A stretch of 64,000 nt of DNA from Verrucomicrobiaceae bacterium (GTDB lineage Bacteria > Verrucomicrobiota > Verrucomicrobiia > Verrucomicrobiales > Verrucomicrobiaceae): positions 88,308 through 152,307 of the forward strand of contig JAIXZA010000159.1 of NCBI GenBank assembly GCA_027489965.1. Direction: 5' to 3'. A program made the position numbers and the translations under genes. Shown piece by piece: positions 8,431 to 20,151 of the stretch. Under the pieces are notes generated by a model that had not been told where the DNA came from, did not search any database, and saw only the letters and a program-made list of their open reading frames with translations. Within the stretch, counting starts at the first letter, position 1. Every line of letters starts with the position of its first letter.

Positions 8431-9012
8431 TTAAGCTTCAATTTCAATGTGATAGCGCGGCAGCGTCGGGTCAATCTGCTGACTGTAAGCATCGATCCCG
8501 CCCGTCAAGCAGCGTGCCTGGGTGAAGCCATGGCCGATGTAGTAAGCCACGGCATCCAGCGCGCGGCTACCGGTGTGATCATAGAGGACAATAGGCGTGT
8601 TTTTATCCCAATTTGAAAATGCCTCCTGCACCAACGCCTGATCCATGAATTGCGCGCCAGGGATTTTCACGGCTTCGTGTTCTTCCCTAGTGCGGGCATC
8701 CAGGATTTTTAATTTGGACTCCGTTTTCATGAGTTCTGCAAACTCGCGTGGGCTGATTTGCAGCTGATCGTCCTGGGAATGGCTGTCGTGGATGTGCTGG
8801 ATCATTTCCGCCACAGGGATGTTATCATTGCGTGCGCAGACCTGGGTTAAAGTCTCTGTCGGGCTAAAAGCGCAGCTGCTGCAGCCGCCAATGTGGTAGC
8901 GGGCAAAAAGGGCGCGCTGGGCACCTGGGTAGTAGCGCAGCACTTCACCGAGCGTCGTTTCTGGAGTCAATGGAGGGAGTTCTGTGGCAGGCATGGGCCA
9001 TTCATAGCTCAT
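8431..9012 (-). CDS. Redox-disulfide (DUF1858/DUF542-like) plus rhodanese fusion lacking the catalytic cysteine
   Basis: 193 residues from the ATG at 9012; a TTG one codon upstream is less likely. The N-terminal 75 residues resemble the short helical DUF1858/DUF542 type, 'TTLGEVLRRYPGAQ'-like with a Cys pair (GGCSSCAF) and a further Cys in 'TQVCARND'. From about residue 85 comes a rhodanese fold ('SPREFAELM', 'LKILDARTREEHEAVKIPGA', 'CLTGGIDAYSQQ'). The active-site loop, normally C-x5-R, reads DHTGSR: the sulfur-carrying Cys is Asp. It therefore probably does not transfer sulfur through the classical loop, and the N-terminal Cys pair may be the redox site. It is divergent from pssA, with about 66 bp between starts. 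The function is unknown. Confidence 0.8.
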   Translation of the reverse strand: MSYEWPMPATELPPLTPETTLGEVLRYYPGAQRALFARYHIGGCSSCAFSPTETLTQVCARNDNIPVAEMIQHIHDSHSQDDQLQISPREFAELMKTESKLKILDARTREEHEAVKIPGAQFMDQALVQEAFSNWDKNTPIVLYDHTGSRALDAVAYYIGHGFTQARCLTGGIDAYSQQIDPTLPRYHIEIEA

Positions 9013-9078
9013 CAAAGAATTGGCGAAACTCTAAACTTCGTCTGTGCAATGTGCTCGAACACGCTAGAATTGCGCGTC

Positions 9079-9945
9079 ATGCTTGAACGCGAACCACGCA
9101 TCTATGTGCTCCCCACGATGATGACGGCAGGAAATATCCTGTCCGGCTTTGTCGCTATTCTTCAGATTTTCAAAGGTCGTGAGGGGGAAATCACCGAACA
9201 TTACTACTGGGCGATCATTGCCATTCTGGCAGCCTGTCTCTTTGATGTGCTGGATGGCCGAGTCGCACGCATGGGAGGTCAGGAGTCGCCGTTTGGCCGT
9301 GAGCTCGACAGCATCGCCGACATCGTCAGCTTTGGCGTTGCCCCAGCATTGTTGGTGCATGACATTGTTTTGAAGGACATCGAAAAGCCGGCTGGACTTG
9401 GCTGGCTCATCGCCTCGGTCTATCTCGTCTGCGGAGCCATGCGTTTGGCCCGATTTAACTGCATTTCAGCAGCCAGCGACGGCACCGGCAGCAAGCATTT
9501 TCGGGGTTGCCCGATCCCGGCTGCTGCGGGTGTGATTGCCTCACTCACCCTTCTGATGCTCTGGTTGGAGGAGGGGAATAAAGAAATCGGCCCTTGGAAA
9601 TATGGACTGGCAGCTCTCATGGTCATGCTTTCCTACCTGATGATGAGTGATCTGGAGTATCCCAGCTTCAAGTCGATCAACTGGCGCACCCGCCGCTCCC
9701 CAGCCTGGGTGCTGATCTCCATTATCGTCGTCGCCTTCTCGGTTCAAAATTGGCAGTGGATGCCTTCGGTGCTTTTTGTCAGTTATCTGACCTACGGACT
9801 TGTCCGTCCCTGGGTCTCTCGTCGTGTGCGGCAGCACATTGAGATCGAGTATGATGGTGGAGAAGACCCGATCACCTCAGATTTATCCAGCGAGCAAGAA
9901 TCCAAAGATGAGGTCTTGCCAAAGGATTCGGCATCGCAAATTTAG
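9079..9945 (+). CDS. pssA: CDP-diacylglycerol--serine O-phosphatidyltransferase
   Basis: Integral membrane enzyme making phosphatidylserine, the precursor of phosphatidylethanolamine, from CDP-diacylglycerol and serine. The CDP-alcohol phosphatidyltransferase signature D-G-x2-A-R-x8-G-x3-D-x3-D is complete (DGRVARMGGQESPFGRELD, then SIAD) near residues 60-85. It is preceded by the PssA-like N terminus 'YVLPTMMTAGNILSGFVAI' and followed by several hydrophobic helices. The start is the ATG at 9079; the frame extends 62 codons upstream but runs through the opposite-strand rhodanese gene. The 288-residue length and the hydrophilic, acidic C-terminal tail fit bacterial PssA type II enzymes. No psd gene is nearby. 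Confidence 0.92.
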   Translation: MLEREPRIYVLPTMMTAGNILSGFVAILQIFKGREGEITEHYYWAIIAILAACLFDVLDGRVARMGGQESPFGRELDSIADIVSFGVAPALLVHDIVLKDIEKPAGLGWLIASVYLVCGAMRLARFNCISAASDGTGSKHFRGCPIPAAAGVIASLTLLMLWLEEGNKEIGPWKYGLAALMVMLSYLMMSDLEYPSFKSINWRTRRSPAWVLISIIVVAFSVQNWQWMPSVLFVSYLTYGLVRPWVSRRVRQHIEIEYDGGEDPITSDLSSEQESKDEVLPKDSASQI

Positions 9946-9986
9946 GGTGCCCACCACCGACCGTCTTTTCTCCCGACCTCCCCCGA

Positions 9987-11189
9987 ATGGCCGATTTCTA
10001 TCAGCACGCACGTTTGCCGACCCTACATCACCTCTCCGCGCCAGACAGCAGTGCTCGTGAGGCAGAACTCACTCAACTAGCCGAGAAGCGCCCCATCGCG
10101 CTTCTGTTGCCTGCCCTGCAGCAGGAAGTCGGACGTCCTGCGCTGCCCGCCATCCTAACTCAGGTGGCCAAAGTACCCTACATTTCTGAAGTCGTTCTCA
10201 GCATGAATGGCATGGACGAGTCACAAATGATCCAGGCCAATGCTGCCTCTCGTGAATGGCTGGGCGATAAAAAAATGACGCTCCTCTGGAATGATGGCCC
10301 CGCGCTCAAGACCGTAAATCAGCACTTTGGCGATGCCGGCAGCCAAGGTGGTAAAGGTGCCAATATCTGGATGGGTATCGCCTATCTCAAAGCCGCAGGT
10401 CATGATGGCATCATCATTAGTCATGACACGGACATCATGAACTACAGCCCTAGCCTACTGGCTAAACTAGGCTATCCCATAGCTCATCCCAGACTCGGCT
10501 ACCGCTTTGCCAAAGGTTACTACAGCCGCGTAGCAGATCGCCTGTATGGTCGTGTCACTCGCCTGCTTATTTTTCCATTGATTCAGGCCTTTCAGGAAGT
10601 GCTCGGGGCCACCCCGCTTCTGGAGCATTTAGAAAGCTTCCGTTACCCCTTGTCAGGCGAGTTTTCAGGTGACTGCCACACTCTCGCCAGCTTTAACATC
10701 CCCTCTGCTTGGGGTCTAGAAGTAGCCATGCTCTGTGAGGTGCATCGTCATCTCGCGGTGAATGAAATGTGTCAGGTTGATCTTGGCTTCCATTACGAGC
10801 ACCGGCATCGCCAGTTAGAGGCAGGCACCCTAGAGCCAGGTCTCGTCGCCGCAGCCGCAGATGTGGCCCGCTGCCTGTCCTATCATGTGCTGCGTGAGTC
10901 CCAAGACCGTGCCGCAGAGGCCTTGTTAAAACTTGTCTTAGAGCGTTATCGTGCCCGCTCGCTGGAGTGGATGGATCGCTATGAACATGTGGCTCTTTTG
11001 AACGGCCTTTACTATGATCGTGCCGAGGAAGCTCTAGCTGTCACCGCCTTTACCGAAGCCTTAAAAGAGCTGACTCAAAGTGTCGCCAAAGATGGCCTGA
11101 ACGCACCCAAAACCCGCCCATCACCCGCTTCTGCGTTGAGTGCCATCAATGGTTTAGGTGCGGAAATTCAGGCTGCGGCGATTCGGTAG
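9987..11189 (+). CDS. Glycosyltransferase, GT81-like (glucosyl-3-phosphoglycerate synthase-related)
   Basis: 400 residues. A GT-A Rossmann-like N terminus ('RPIALLLPALQQEVGRPAL', then 'VVLSMNGMDESQM') leads to a nucleotide-sugar binding region with 'GSQGGKGANIWMG' and a metal-binding D-x-D within 'SHDTDIMNYS' at about residue 150. The segment 'YPLSGEFSGDCHTLASFNIP' followed by 'WGLEVAMLCEV' is characteristic of glucosyl/mannosyl-3-phosphoglycerate synthases, which make the compatible solutes glucosylglycerate and mannosylglycerate. The substrate is inferred; no phosphatase partner sits next to it, although a histidine phosphatase lies at 35297. It starts 41 bp after pssA on the same strand, so it may share a transcript. 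Confidence 0.8.
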   Translation: MADFYQHARLPTLHHLSAPDSSAREAELTQLAEKRPIALLLPALQQEVGRPALPAILTQVAKVPYISEVVLSMNGMDESQMIQANAASREWLGDKKMTLLWNDGPALKTVNQHFGDAGSQGGKGANIWMGIAYLKAAGHDGIIISHDTDIMNYSPSLLAKLGYPIAHPRLGYRFAKGYYSRVADRLYGRVTRLLIFPLIQAFQEVLGATPLLEHLESFRYPLSGEFSGDCHTLASFNIPSAWGLEVAMLCEVHRHLAVNEMCQVDLGFHYEHRHRQLEAGTLEPGLVAAAADVARCLSYHVLRESQDRAAEALLKLVLERYRARSLEWMDRYEHVALLNGLYYDRAEEALAVTAFTEALKELTQSVAKDGLNAPKTRPSPASALSAINGLGAEIQAAAIR

Positions 11190-11462
11190 ATAGGATTGCG
11201 CATTCTGTTCTTTTCTTGGAAGCTCCAATGACTGATTTAATTTCACGAAAACGATGACTTCGGGGCTGATAAATGGCGCAGCTAAGGGTGGCGGAATCAG
11301 GCTGCCACGCGGCCTCCTTCAGGAAGGCACTCTTGACTCGGCTTGTTTCAATTTTTTTGCAGCAACTAAGATTTGTCACGTAGACCACTTTAAGCCCTAA
11401 TTCAGCGACCTTTTTGCACCCCTCCATTCATTGAGCGCCATTAATTCGGCGCCAGGAATCTT

Positions 11463-12563
11463 ATGATTCAAGCCCCGCCGCAGCCTTTATCCCCAGTGAT
11501 TCAAGAGAAGCTTAGGCTTCTGTCGTTCGTCTCGATTCTGATTGTACTGTTCAATCATGCCGCTCCGTTGTCCTTAGTTTATGATGGGGTTCTAACGAAG
11601 CAGCCTTCACCTGAGGCGGATGTTCTGCTGACTTTTTGGTTGAGCCATTTAGGACGGGTGAATCGTCCGCTCTTTTTCTTCATCTCGGGTTTTCTGTTCT
11701 TTTGGACGCTGAAACCTGGCTGGTCGGGTTGGTTAGAGAAGTGGCGAAAGCGGGTAAAGTCTCTGCTAGTGCCCTATTTAATTTGGAGTTTGCTGAGCTG
11801 CGTGCTGTTTGGGCTAGCTTACTGGCTGAATCCGACCCGCGCCCTGATTGGCCAGCGGATGGAACTGGCGGCGCTGACTTGGCTGCAATGGCTGGGTGTC
11901 TGGCTGTGGAATCCAGTGGCCTATCAACTCTGGTATTTGCGCGATCTAATGCTGCTGATCTTTCTGAGCCCATTGATCTCATTCTTGGCAACGAAACTGG
12001 GTTGGTTTCTGGCAGGTGGAGTCATGGTCGCGTGGTTTGCTGGATATCTGCCAAGTCGGCCTGATGAGGCGGGTCTGGCTTTTTTCACTCTGGGTGCTGT
12101 GATGGCCAAGAAACAGATTGTACCGGATTGGGATCTGCGTTTCTGGAGATGGCCCAGCGCTGCCGTCTGGCTGCTACTGTGTGGTCTGAATACTGGGTTT
12201 GATCTGTCGGGTGACGCACTGCCATGGGTGAACAAGCTGGCGAATGTCTCAGGGATAGTTGCCATCTGGGGCCTGAGCGATCGGATTACAGGTCCACTGA
12301 GGGAAAAAATGCTGAAGGCTGCGGGGCTGAGTTTTTTCGTCTATCTAGCCCATGAGCCACTGATGCTGACCTTGAAAAAACTGATCTTCAAATGTGTCCC
12401 CTACAACGGGATGAACTCCGTTTTAACCTTCCTGCTTTTACCCCTAATCGTTCTTGTGATCTGTCTGTCCGCAGGTGGCCAGATCCGGCAGCGGCTTCCG
12501 AAGGCCTTCAACTTTCTGATGGGTGGCCGTGGTTCGTCTGAAGATGCATTCAAAAGTAGGTGA
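11463..12563 (+). CDS. Acyltransferase family 3 membrane protein
   Basis: 366 residues with about ten hydrophobic segments, typical of acyltransferase 3 proteins that O-acetylate or acylate surface sugars. The N-terminal signature 'EKLRLLSFVSILIVLFNHAA' carries the conserved R and H of the family. 'GRVNRPLFFFISGFLFFW' corresponds to the second conserved block, and 'FFVYLAHEPLM' near the end to the C-terminal one. The acceptor cannot be inferred, since no polysaccharide cluster surrounds it. The start ATG at 11463 is preceded by a 273-bp gene-free stretch with a short GCGCC/GGCGC hairpin just upstream, but no clear promoter. Confidence 0.85.
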   Translation: MIQAPPQPLSPVIQEKLRLLSFVSILIVLFNHAAPLSLVYDGVLTKQPSPEADVLLTFWLSHLGRVNRPLFFFISGFLFFWTLKPGWSGWLEKWRKRVKSLLVPYLIWSLLSCVLFGLAYWLNPTRALIGQRMELAALTWLQWLGVWLWNPVAYQLWYLRDLMLLIFLSPLISFLATKLGWFLAGGVMVAWFAGYLPSRPDEAGLAFFTLGAVMAKKQIVPDWDLRFWRWPSAAVWLLLCGLNTGFDLSGDALPWVNKLANVSGIVAIWGLSDRITGPLREKMLKAAGLSFFVYLAHEPLMLTLKKLIFKCVPYNGMNSVLTFLLLPLIVLVICLSAGGQIRQRLPKAFNFLMGGRGSSEDAFKSR

Positions 12564-12632
12564 CGGCGGCTTCAATCATTTTACACCCGCTTTACAGACG
12601 GCTAAAAAGAGGGCGTGCAGACTGGGGGGGCT

Positions 12633-13781
12633 ATGAAAGCACTTACCCAAATCCTCTGCCTGACCACCCTTAGTTTCACCACCAGCACAGTACTGCTGCC
12701 AGCGGCTGAACCCACCCAAGACAAGGCCATCCGCGACAATGAAGCGCTGGTCCAGATCGCCATCCTGCTAGACACCAGCAGCAGCATGGACGGCCTGATC
12801 GAGCAGGCGAAAAGCCAGCTTTGGAAGATCGTTAATGAGTTCAACGATGCGAAACAGGGCGATAAAACGCCTGTCGTCCAAGTGGCCCTGTATGAATACG
12901 GCAACACGAATCTTAGCATCGGCACAAACTACATCCGCCAAGTCCTGCCCTTCACGCGTGATCTGGATCAGGTCTCAGAGCAGCTCTTTAAACTCACCAC
13001 CAATGGCGGAGACGAATACTGCGGAGCTGTGATTCGGGAGGCTCTGGATAAGCTTTCTTGGAATAACAACAGCAAGACTTACAAAGTCATCTTCATCGCT
13101 GGCAATGAGCCTTTCACCCAGGGGCCGATCAGTGCCAATGATGCCTGCAAAGCCGCGATTCAAAAGGGCGTCGTCATCAATACCATTCACTGCGGCAATC
13201 ATGCCGAAGGTGAAAACGGCGGCTGGCGGACCGGGGCCGCATTGGCGGAAGGACGCTTCTTAACCATTGATCAGGACAAGGCAGTTGTGCACATCGAAGC
13301 ACCACAGGATAAGGAAATCACACGGCTAAGCATCGAGCTCAATAACACTTATATCACCTATGGGAAAGACGGCACGCGTGGACGCTCCAATCAGGTCGCC
13401 CAAGACGCAAACGCAGGCCGTTATGGTAAAGCCGGAGCCGCCGTGCAGCGCGCATTGACGAAGACCTCAAGCAACTATTCCAACAGCACCTGGGACCTCG
13501 TGGATGCGACCAAGAAAGACGGCGTTAAGCTGGAATCCATCAGTGATGAAGAACTGCCAGCCGAACTCAAACCCATGGCACCAGCTGCCCGAGCTGCCTT
13601 CATTGATCAAAAAGCTACTGACCGTGCCAAGATCCAAAGCGATATCAGAAAGCTCAACGAAGAGCGCCAAAAGTTCGTCGCCGAAAAAGCCAAAGAAAGC
13701 GGCGAAGTTGCGACTCTGGATAAAGTCATCGTTCAAGCTGTGCGTGAACAGGCAGCCAAGAAGGCCATTGAGTTTAAGTAG
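12633..13781 (+). CDS. Secreted vWA-domain protein
   Basis: 382 residues from the ATG at 12633; a GTG 18 bases upstream is open but would precede the signal peptide. A signal peptide (MKALTQILCLTTLSFTTS...) is followed by a von Willebrand factor A domain with an intact MIDAS metal site, D-x-S-x-S (DTSSSMD), near residue 55. The Thr and Asp positions of the MIDAS lie later in the fold. The second half ('RLSIELNNTYITYGKDG' onward) includes a charged, helical, Lys/Glu-rich stretch predicted to extend away from the domain. This vWA architecture with a secreted start occurs in Verrucomicrobia and Planctomycetes, with unknown function. It is followed by an inverted-repeat spacer and a two-component pair. 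Confidence 0.85.
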   Translation: MKALTQILCLTTLSFTTSTVLLPAAEPTQDKAIRDNEALVQIAILLDTSSSMDGLIEQAKSQLWKIVNEFNDAKQGDKTPVVQVALYEYGNTNLSIGTNYIRQVLPFTRDLDQVSEQLFKLTTNGGDEYCGAVIREALDKLSWNNNSKTYKVIFIAGNEPFTQGPISANDACKAAIQKGVVINTIHCGNHAEGENGGWRTGAALAEGRFLTIDQDKAVVHIEAPQDKEITRLSIELNNTYITYGKDGTRGRSNQVAQDANAGRYGKAGAAVQRALTKTSSNYSNSTWDLVDATKKDGVKLESISDEELPAELKPMAPAARAAFIDQKATDRAKIQSDIRKLNEERQKFVAEKAKESGEVATLDKVIVQAVREQAAKKAIEFK

Positions 13782-13792
13782 AAGACCAAACC

Positions 13793-13903
13793 GTTTACTG
13801 TGGTTTACGGTTGTTGACTGTTGTTTACAGTGGCTGCTCGGAAAATCACTGCCTTGGACAAACTATCGTCAACCATCGTAAACAACTGTAAACCATCGTA
13901 AAC
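13793..13903. repeat. Inverted array of 10-bp GTTTAC-type repeats before the response regulator
   Basis: The left side (13793-13830) contains four units of about 10 bp ending in GTTTAC or GTTGAC. The right side (13868-13903) contains four more on the opposite strand (GTAAAC/GTCAAC). Aligning the left arm with the reverse complement of the right gives about 28 matches in 36. The right arm ends 13 bp before the response-regulator ATG. It could be a large hairpin, a dispersed repeat or a set of regulator boxes spaced by one helical turn. Confidence 0.8.
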
Positions 13904-13916
13904 GGATACCCTCCCT

Positions 13917-14597
13917 ATGCCTACCATTCTTGTCATCGAAGACGACAGTGCTATCCGGCGCGGTGTGACGGATGCGCTACGCTTCTCCGGCTACACGGTG
14001 CTGGAGGCGGCGGAGGGCTCAGCTGGGATGGAACAGGCACAGAAGGCGACGTTTGATCTTATGCTACTGGATCTGGTGCTGCCGAATTACAGCGGCTTTG
14101 AAATCCTGCGCGCTTTGCGGGAACATCGGCCTGGCACTCCGGTGATCATTCTTTCCGCGCGCGGTGAAGAAGCGGCTCGCGTGAAAGGTCTGAAGCTAGG
14201 TGCGGATGATTATGTGGTGAAGCCCTTCAGCGTGCGGGAACTGTTAGCACGCGTGGAGGCCGTCCTGCGCCGATCTCCAGAACGTCCGCGAGCTGTGCAA
14301 CAGATCACGTTTCCCCAAGGCATCGCCGACATCGAGCGAATGGAATTGCGCTACATCGACGGCACACGCGCTGAGTTATCGGATCGCGAAGCAGGTCTCA
14401 TCGAGTATCTAGCCGCCCATCGTGGTCGCGCGATCTCTCGTGACGAACTCTTGCGCCGCGTCTGGCGCATCGAACCGCAGCATACCGAGACCCGAACCAT
14501 CGACATGCACATCGCTCATTTGCGCGCTAAGCTTCGAGACACAGACGCCAGTTTTTTATTAACCGTCAGAGGCAAAGGATACATGTTGGTGCAATGA
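13917..14597 (+). CDS. OmpR/PhoB-family response regulator
   Basis: 226 residues. The receiver domain (1-115) has the acidic pocket 'EDD' at 8-10, phosphoacceptor Asp52 (LLDLVLP) and the conserved Lys in 'DDYVVKPFS' near 102. The C-terminal winged helix (about 130-226) ends with the standard 'HIAHLRAKL...RGKGYML' DNA-recognition and wing motifs. It should bind DNA when phosphorylated by the kinase encoded 90 bp downstream (14688). The promoter region is full of GTTTAC/GTAAAC repeats and the space behind it carries AATGACGAA repeats. The target is unknown, though the repeats in front of its own gene are a candidate. Confidence 0.93.
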   Translation: MPTILVIEDDSAIRRGVTDALRFSGYTVLEAAEGSAGMEQAQKATFDLMLLDLVLPNYSGFEILRALREHRPGTPVIILSARGEEAARVKGLKLGADDYVVKPFSVRELLARVEAVLRRSPERPRAVQQITFPQGIADIERMELRYIDGTRAELSDREAGLIEYLAAHRGRAISRDELLRRVWRIEPQHTETRTIDMHIAHLRAKLRDTDASFLLTVRGKGYMLVQ

Positions 14598-14681
14598 CGA
14601 ATGAGTAAAACCTAATGACGAAAGAATGCCTAATGCCGAAAATACTCCCATAATCATCCAAAGTTAGCCCCGTTCGTCATT
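14593..14681. repeat. Dispersed AATGACGAA 9-mers around the spacer between regulator and kinase
   Basis: AATGACGAA occurs at 14593-14601 (overlapping the regulator stop codon) and at 14614-14622, with a one-mismatch copy (AATGCCGAA) at 14632-14640. An inverted copy (TTCGTCATT) lies at 14673-14681, just before the kinase ATG. Four copies within 89 bp exceed chance. Confidence 0.7.
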
Positions 14682-14687
14682 CCCCTC

Positions 14688-16658
14688 ATGCGCCCCCTTC
14701 TCCGCTGGTTCCTTTTCACCGCTTGCCTTGCCGTTTTTACGGCAGCCATGCTGTGGATCAGTGCGCGGATTTTGGATCTGGAAGGTCAGCGCCAGCGAAC
14801 AGCGGAGGAGGCCCAAGTGCAGGAAAAGGTGCGGCTGGCACTCTGGCGTATGGACTCGCTGGCCAGTGCCATATTGATCCGTGAAAACTCGCGGCCCGCT
14901 TGGCATTACCAGGCTTTTTATGCGCCAGATGATCTTTTTGCCAGTAGCACGCAGAGCATTCCCAAAGGTCAGGCACTGATGCCTTCGCCCTTGTTTGGCA
15001 GTTTGCCGGATCTCGTGCGATTGAACTTTGAAATCGTGTCTGGGACCTATGCTAGTCCGCAGGCTCCTGTCGGTCAGCAGAGGGAACTCGCCTCGAATTG
15101 GTATGCTTCCAGCCCAGAGACAGCGCAGGCGATGGATAAACTTAACCAATTGCGTGCTCTCCTCATAGAGCATCCCGAAGCGCAATTGCCGCTGTCAGTG
15201 GGTCAACCACCTCCGCCAGGAAAAGCTGTTGGTGATAAAGCTAAGACGGCTGAACTAAAGAAAGATACAGTGGACATGCAGATGATTAGCAATGCGGTCG
15301 AGCAGACTCAACGATCGCAGATTATCACTCGGAATTTGATAGCTGAAAAAGCCGAAATCAGCAATGCTCCGCTCAAAAAAATTGCGCCAGCCCCTGCCGC
15401 CGCGCCGAAGCCCGAAGTCGCCTCCAGAGGTTCATTTGAGAGATCGAGAAGCCCATTGGATGCAGTGAAGGATCTGTATCGTGGATCCAGAAGAGATGAA
15501 GAAACCAGCGCCTCCGGTTCTACCATGAGTGATGATTCATTGCCTGCGCGTCCTGGTTCCAGTGCGCCTGCTCAGCGGCAATCTTTGCCAGGTCTTGCTG
15601 GCGACCTCCGAGCTGTGTGGGCAGATCAAGAACTGCTGCTTGTCCGCCAGGCCAGCTTAGAGGGAGTGACTCGCTTGCAAGGCGTTTGGCTAGACTGGCC
15701 CTTGCTCCAGAATCGCCTGCTCGAGGCGGTGCGTGATTTATTGCCCGAGGCAAAACTCATATCTCTGAGTCCTGAACTAGCACGCACCGATGCAGCAGCT
15801 CTTGTGACCCTGCCTGTTAAACTGCTCACGGGCAAAGTGCCGATCATCCAACTCGATGGCGGGTCGCCCTTGATGCCCGCCTTAGCCATTGCCTGGGCCT
15901 GCCTCATTGCCGCAGCGCTAGCCATCGCTTTTGTACTGCATCGGGCCGTATTGCTCAGTGAAAGGCGTGGTGCTTTTGTTTCAGCCGTCACGCATGAACT
16001 GCGCACGCCGCTAACGACCTTTCGTCTTTACTCCGAGATGCTGGCAGATGACATGGTGCCCGACCCTGAAAGACGCCGTGAATACTTGACCACGCTTTGT
16101 GACGAATCCACACGCCTCATGCATTTGGTGGAAAACGTGCTGTCCTTTTCACGAATCGAGCGCGGACGCACGGCTGCAAGGATGGAGCTGGTCAGTGTCG
16201 AAAGCCTGATTCAGCGGATCGAGCCGCGTCTGCGTCAACGCACCGATCAAGTGGGCCTCGTTTTGAAAACGGACGTGAATCATGAGGCTGGCCTAGCCTG
16301 CGTCAAAGTAGATGCACTGGCCGTGGAGCAGATCCTTTTTAATCTGACTGACAACGCCTGCAAATACGCGGCACCTGATTCTGCCCCGCAGGAACTGCAC
16401 CTCTCTGTCGTTGTGGAGGGCAGGGAAGTGCGCTTCACCCTTCGTGATTTTGGCCCAGGCCTCTCCAAACAAGCACGCAAAAAACTCTTCCAACCCTTTG
16501 CTAAATCCGCGACAGAAGCCGCCCATAGTGCGCCTGGCGTTGGATTGGGCTTAGCGCTCTGCCGTCGCCTAGCCCGCGAACTCGGAGGCAGTTTAAATCA
16601 TCAAGCCGCCAGTGGACGTGGAGCCTGCTTTTGTCTAAGTCTGCCTCGACAGGCCTGA
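14688..16658 (+). CDS. Membrane sensor histidine kinase
   Basis: 656 residues. An N-terminal membrane anchor (LRWFLFTACLAVFTAAML) is followed by a long extracytoplasmic sensor region (about 35-400), including a low-complexity Ala/Pro/Lys/Ser stretch. A second membrane segment (PALAIAWACLIAAALAIAFVL) comes near residue 405, then HisKA with phosphoacceptor His near 436 (VTHELRTPLTTF). The HATPase_c domain has N-box 'LFNLTDNACKYA', G1 'DFGPGLS' and G2 'GVGLGLALC'. There is no obvious HAMP domain. It pairs with the OmpR-type regulator 90 bp upstream. The signal is unknown; the oversized periplasmic region implies an extracytoplasmic stimulus. Confidence 0.92.
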   Translation: MRPLLRWFLFTACLAVFTAAMLWISARILDLEGQRQRTAEEAQVQEKVRLALWRMDSLASAILIRENSRPAWHYQAFYAPDDLFASSTQSIPKGQALMPSPLFGSLPDLVRLNFEIVSGTYASPQAPVGQQRELASNWYASSPETAQAMDKLNQLRALLIEHPEAQLPLSVGQPPPPGKAVGDKAKTAELKKDTVDMQMISNAVEQTQRSQIITRNLIAEKAEISNAPLKKIAPAPAAAPKPEVASRGSFERSRSPLDAVKDLYRGSRRDEETSASGSTMSDDSLPARPGSSAPAQRQSLPGLAGDLRAVWADQELLLVRQASLEGVTRLQGVWLDWPLLQNRLLEAVRDLLPEAKLISLSPELARTDAAALVTLPVKLLTGKVPIIQLDGGSPLMPALAIAWACLIAAALAIAFVLHRAVLLSERRGAFVSAVTHELRTPLTTFRLYSEMLADDMVPDPERRREYLTTLCDESTRLMHLVENVLSFSRIERGRTAARMELVSVESLIQRIEPRLRQRTDQVGLVLKTDVNHEAGLACVKVDALAVEQILFNLTDNACKYAAPDSAPQELHLSVVVEGREVRFTLRDFGPGLSKQARKKLFQPFAKSATEAAHSAPGVGLGLALCRRLARELGGSLNHQAASGRGACFCLSLPRQA

Positions 16659-16729
16659 TGTATTGCTTTTTCTGAATGAAATAGGCTTGCTAGATGGGGG
16701 ATTCACAGTCGTATCATGGGATTCCATTC

Positions 16730-20140
<3,411 letters not shown>

Positions 20141-20151
20141 AATAACGCCCA

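Noticed and set aside
11146..11427. 93-codon frame on the minus strand in the gap before the acyltransferase
   Set aside because: No recognisable pattern, no RBS, and it overlaps the end of the glycosyltransferase gene.
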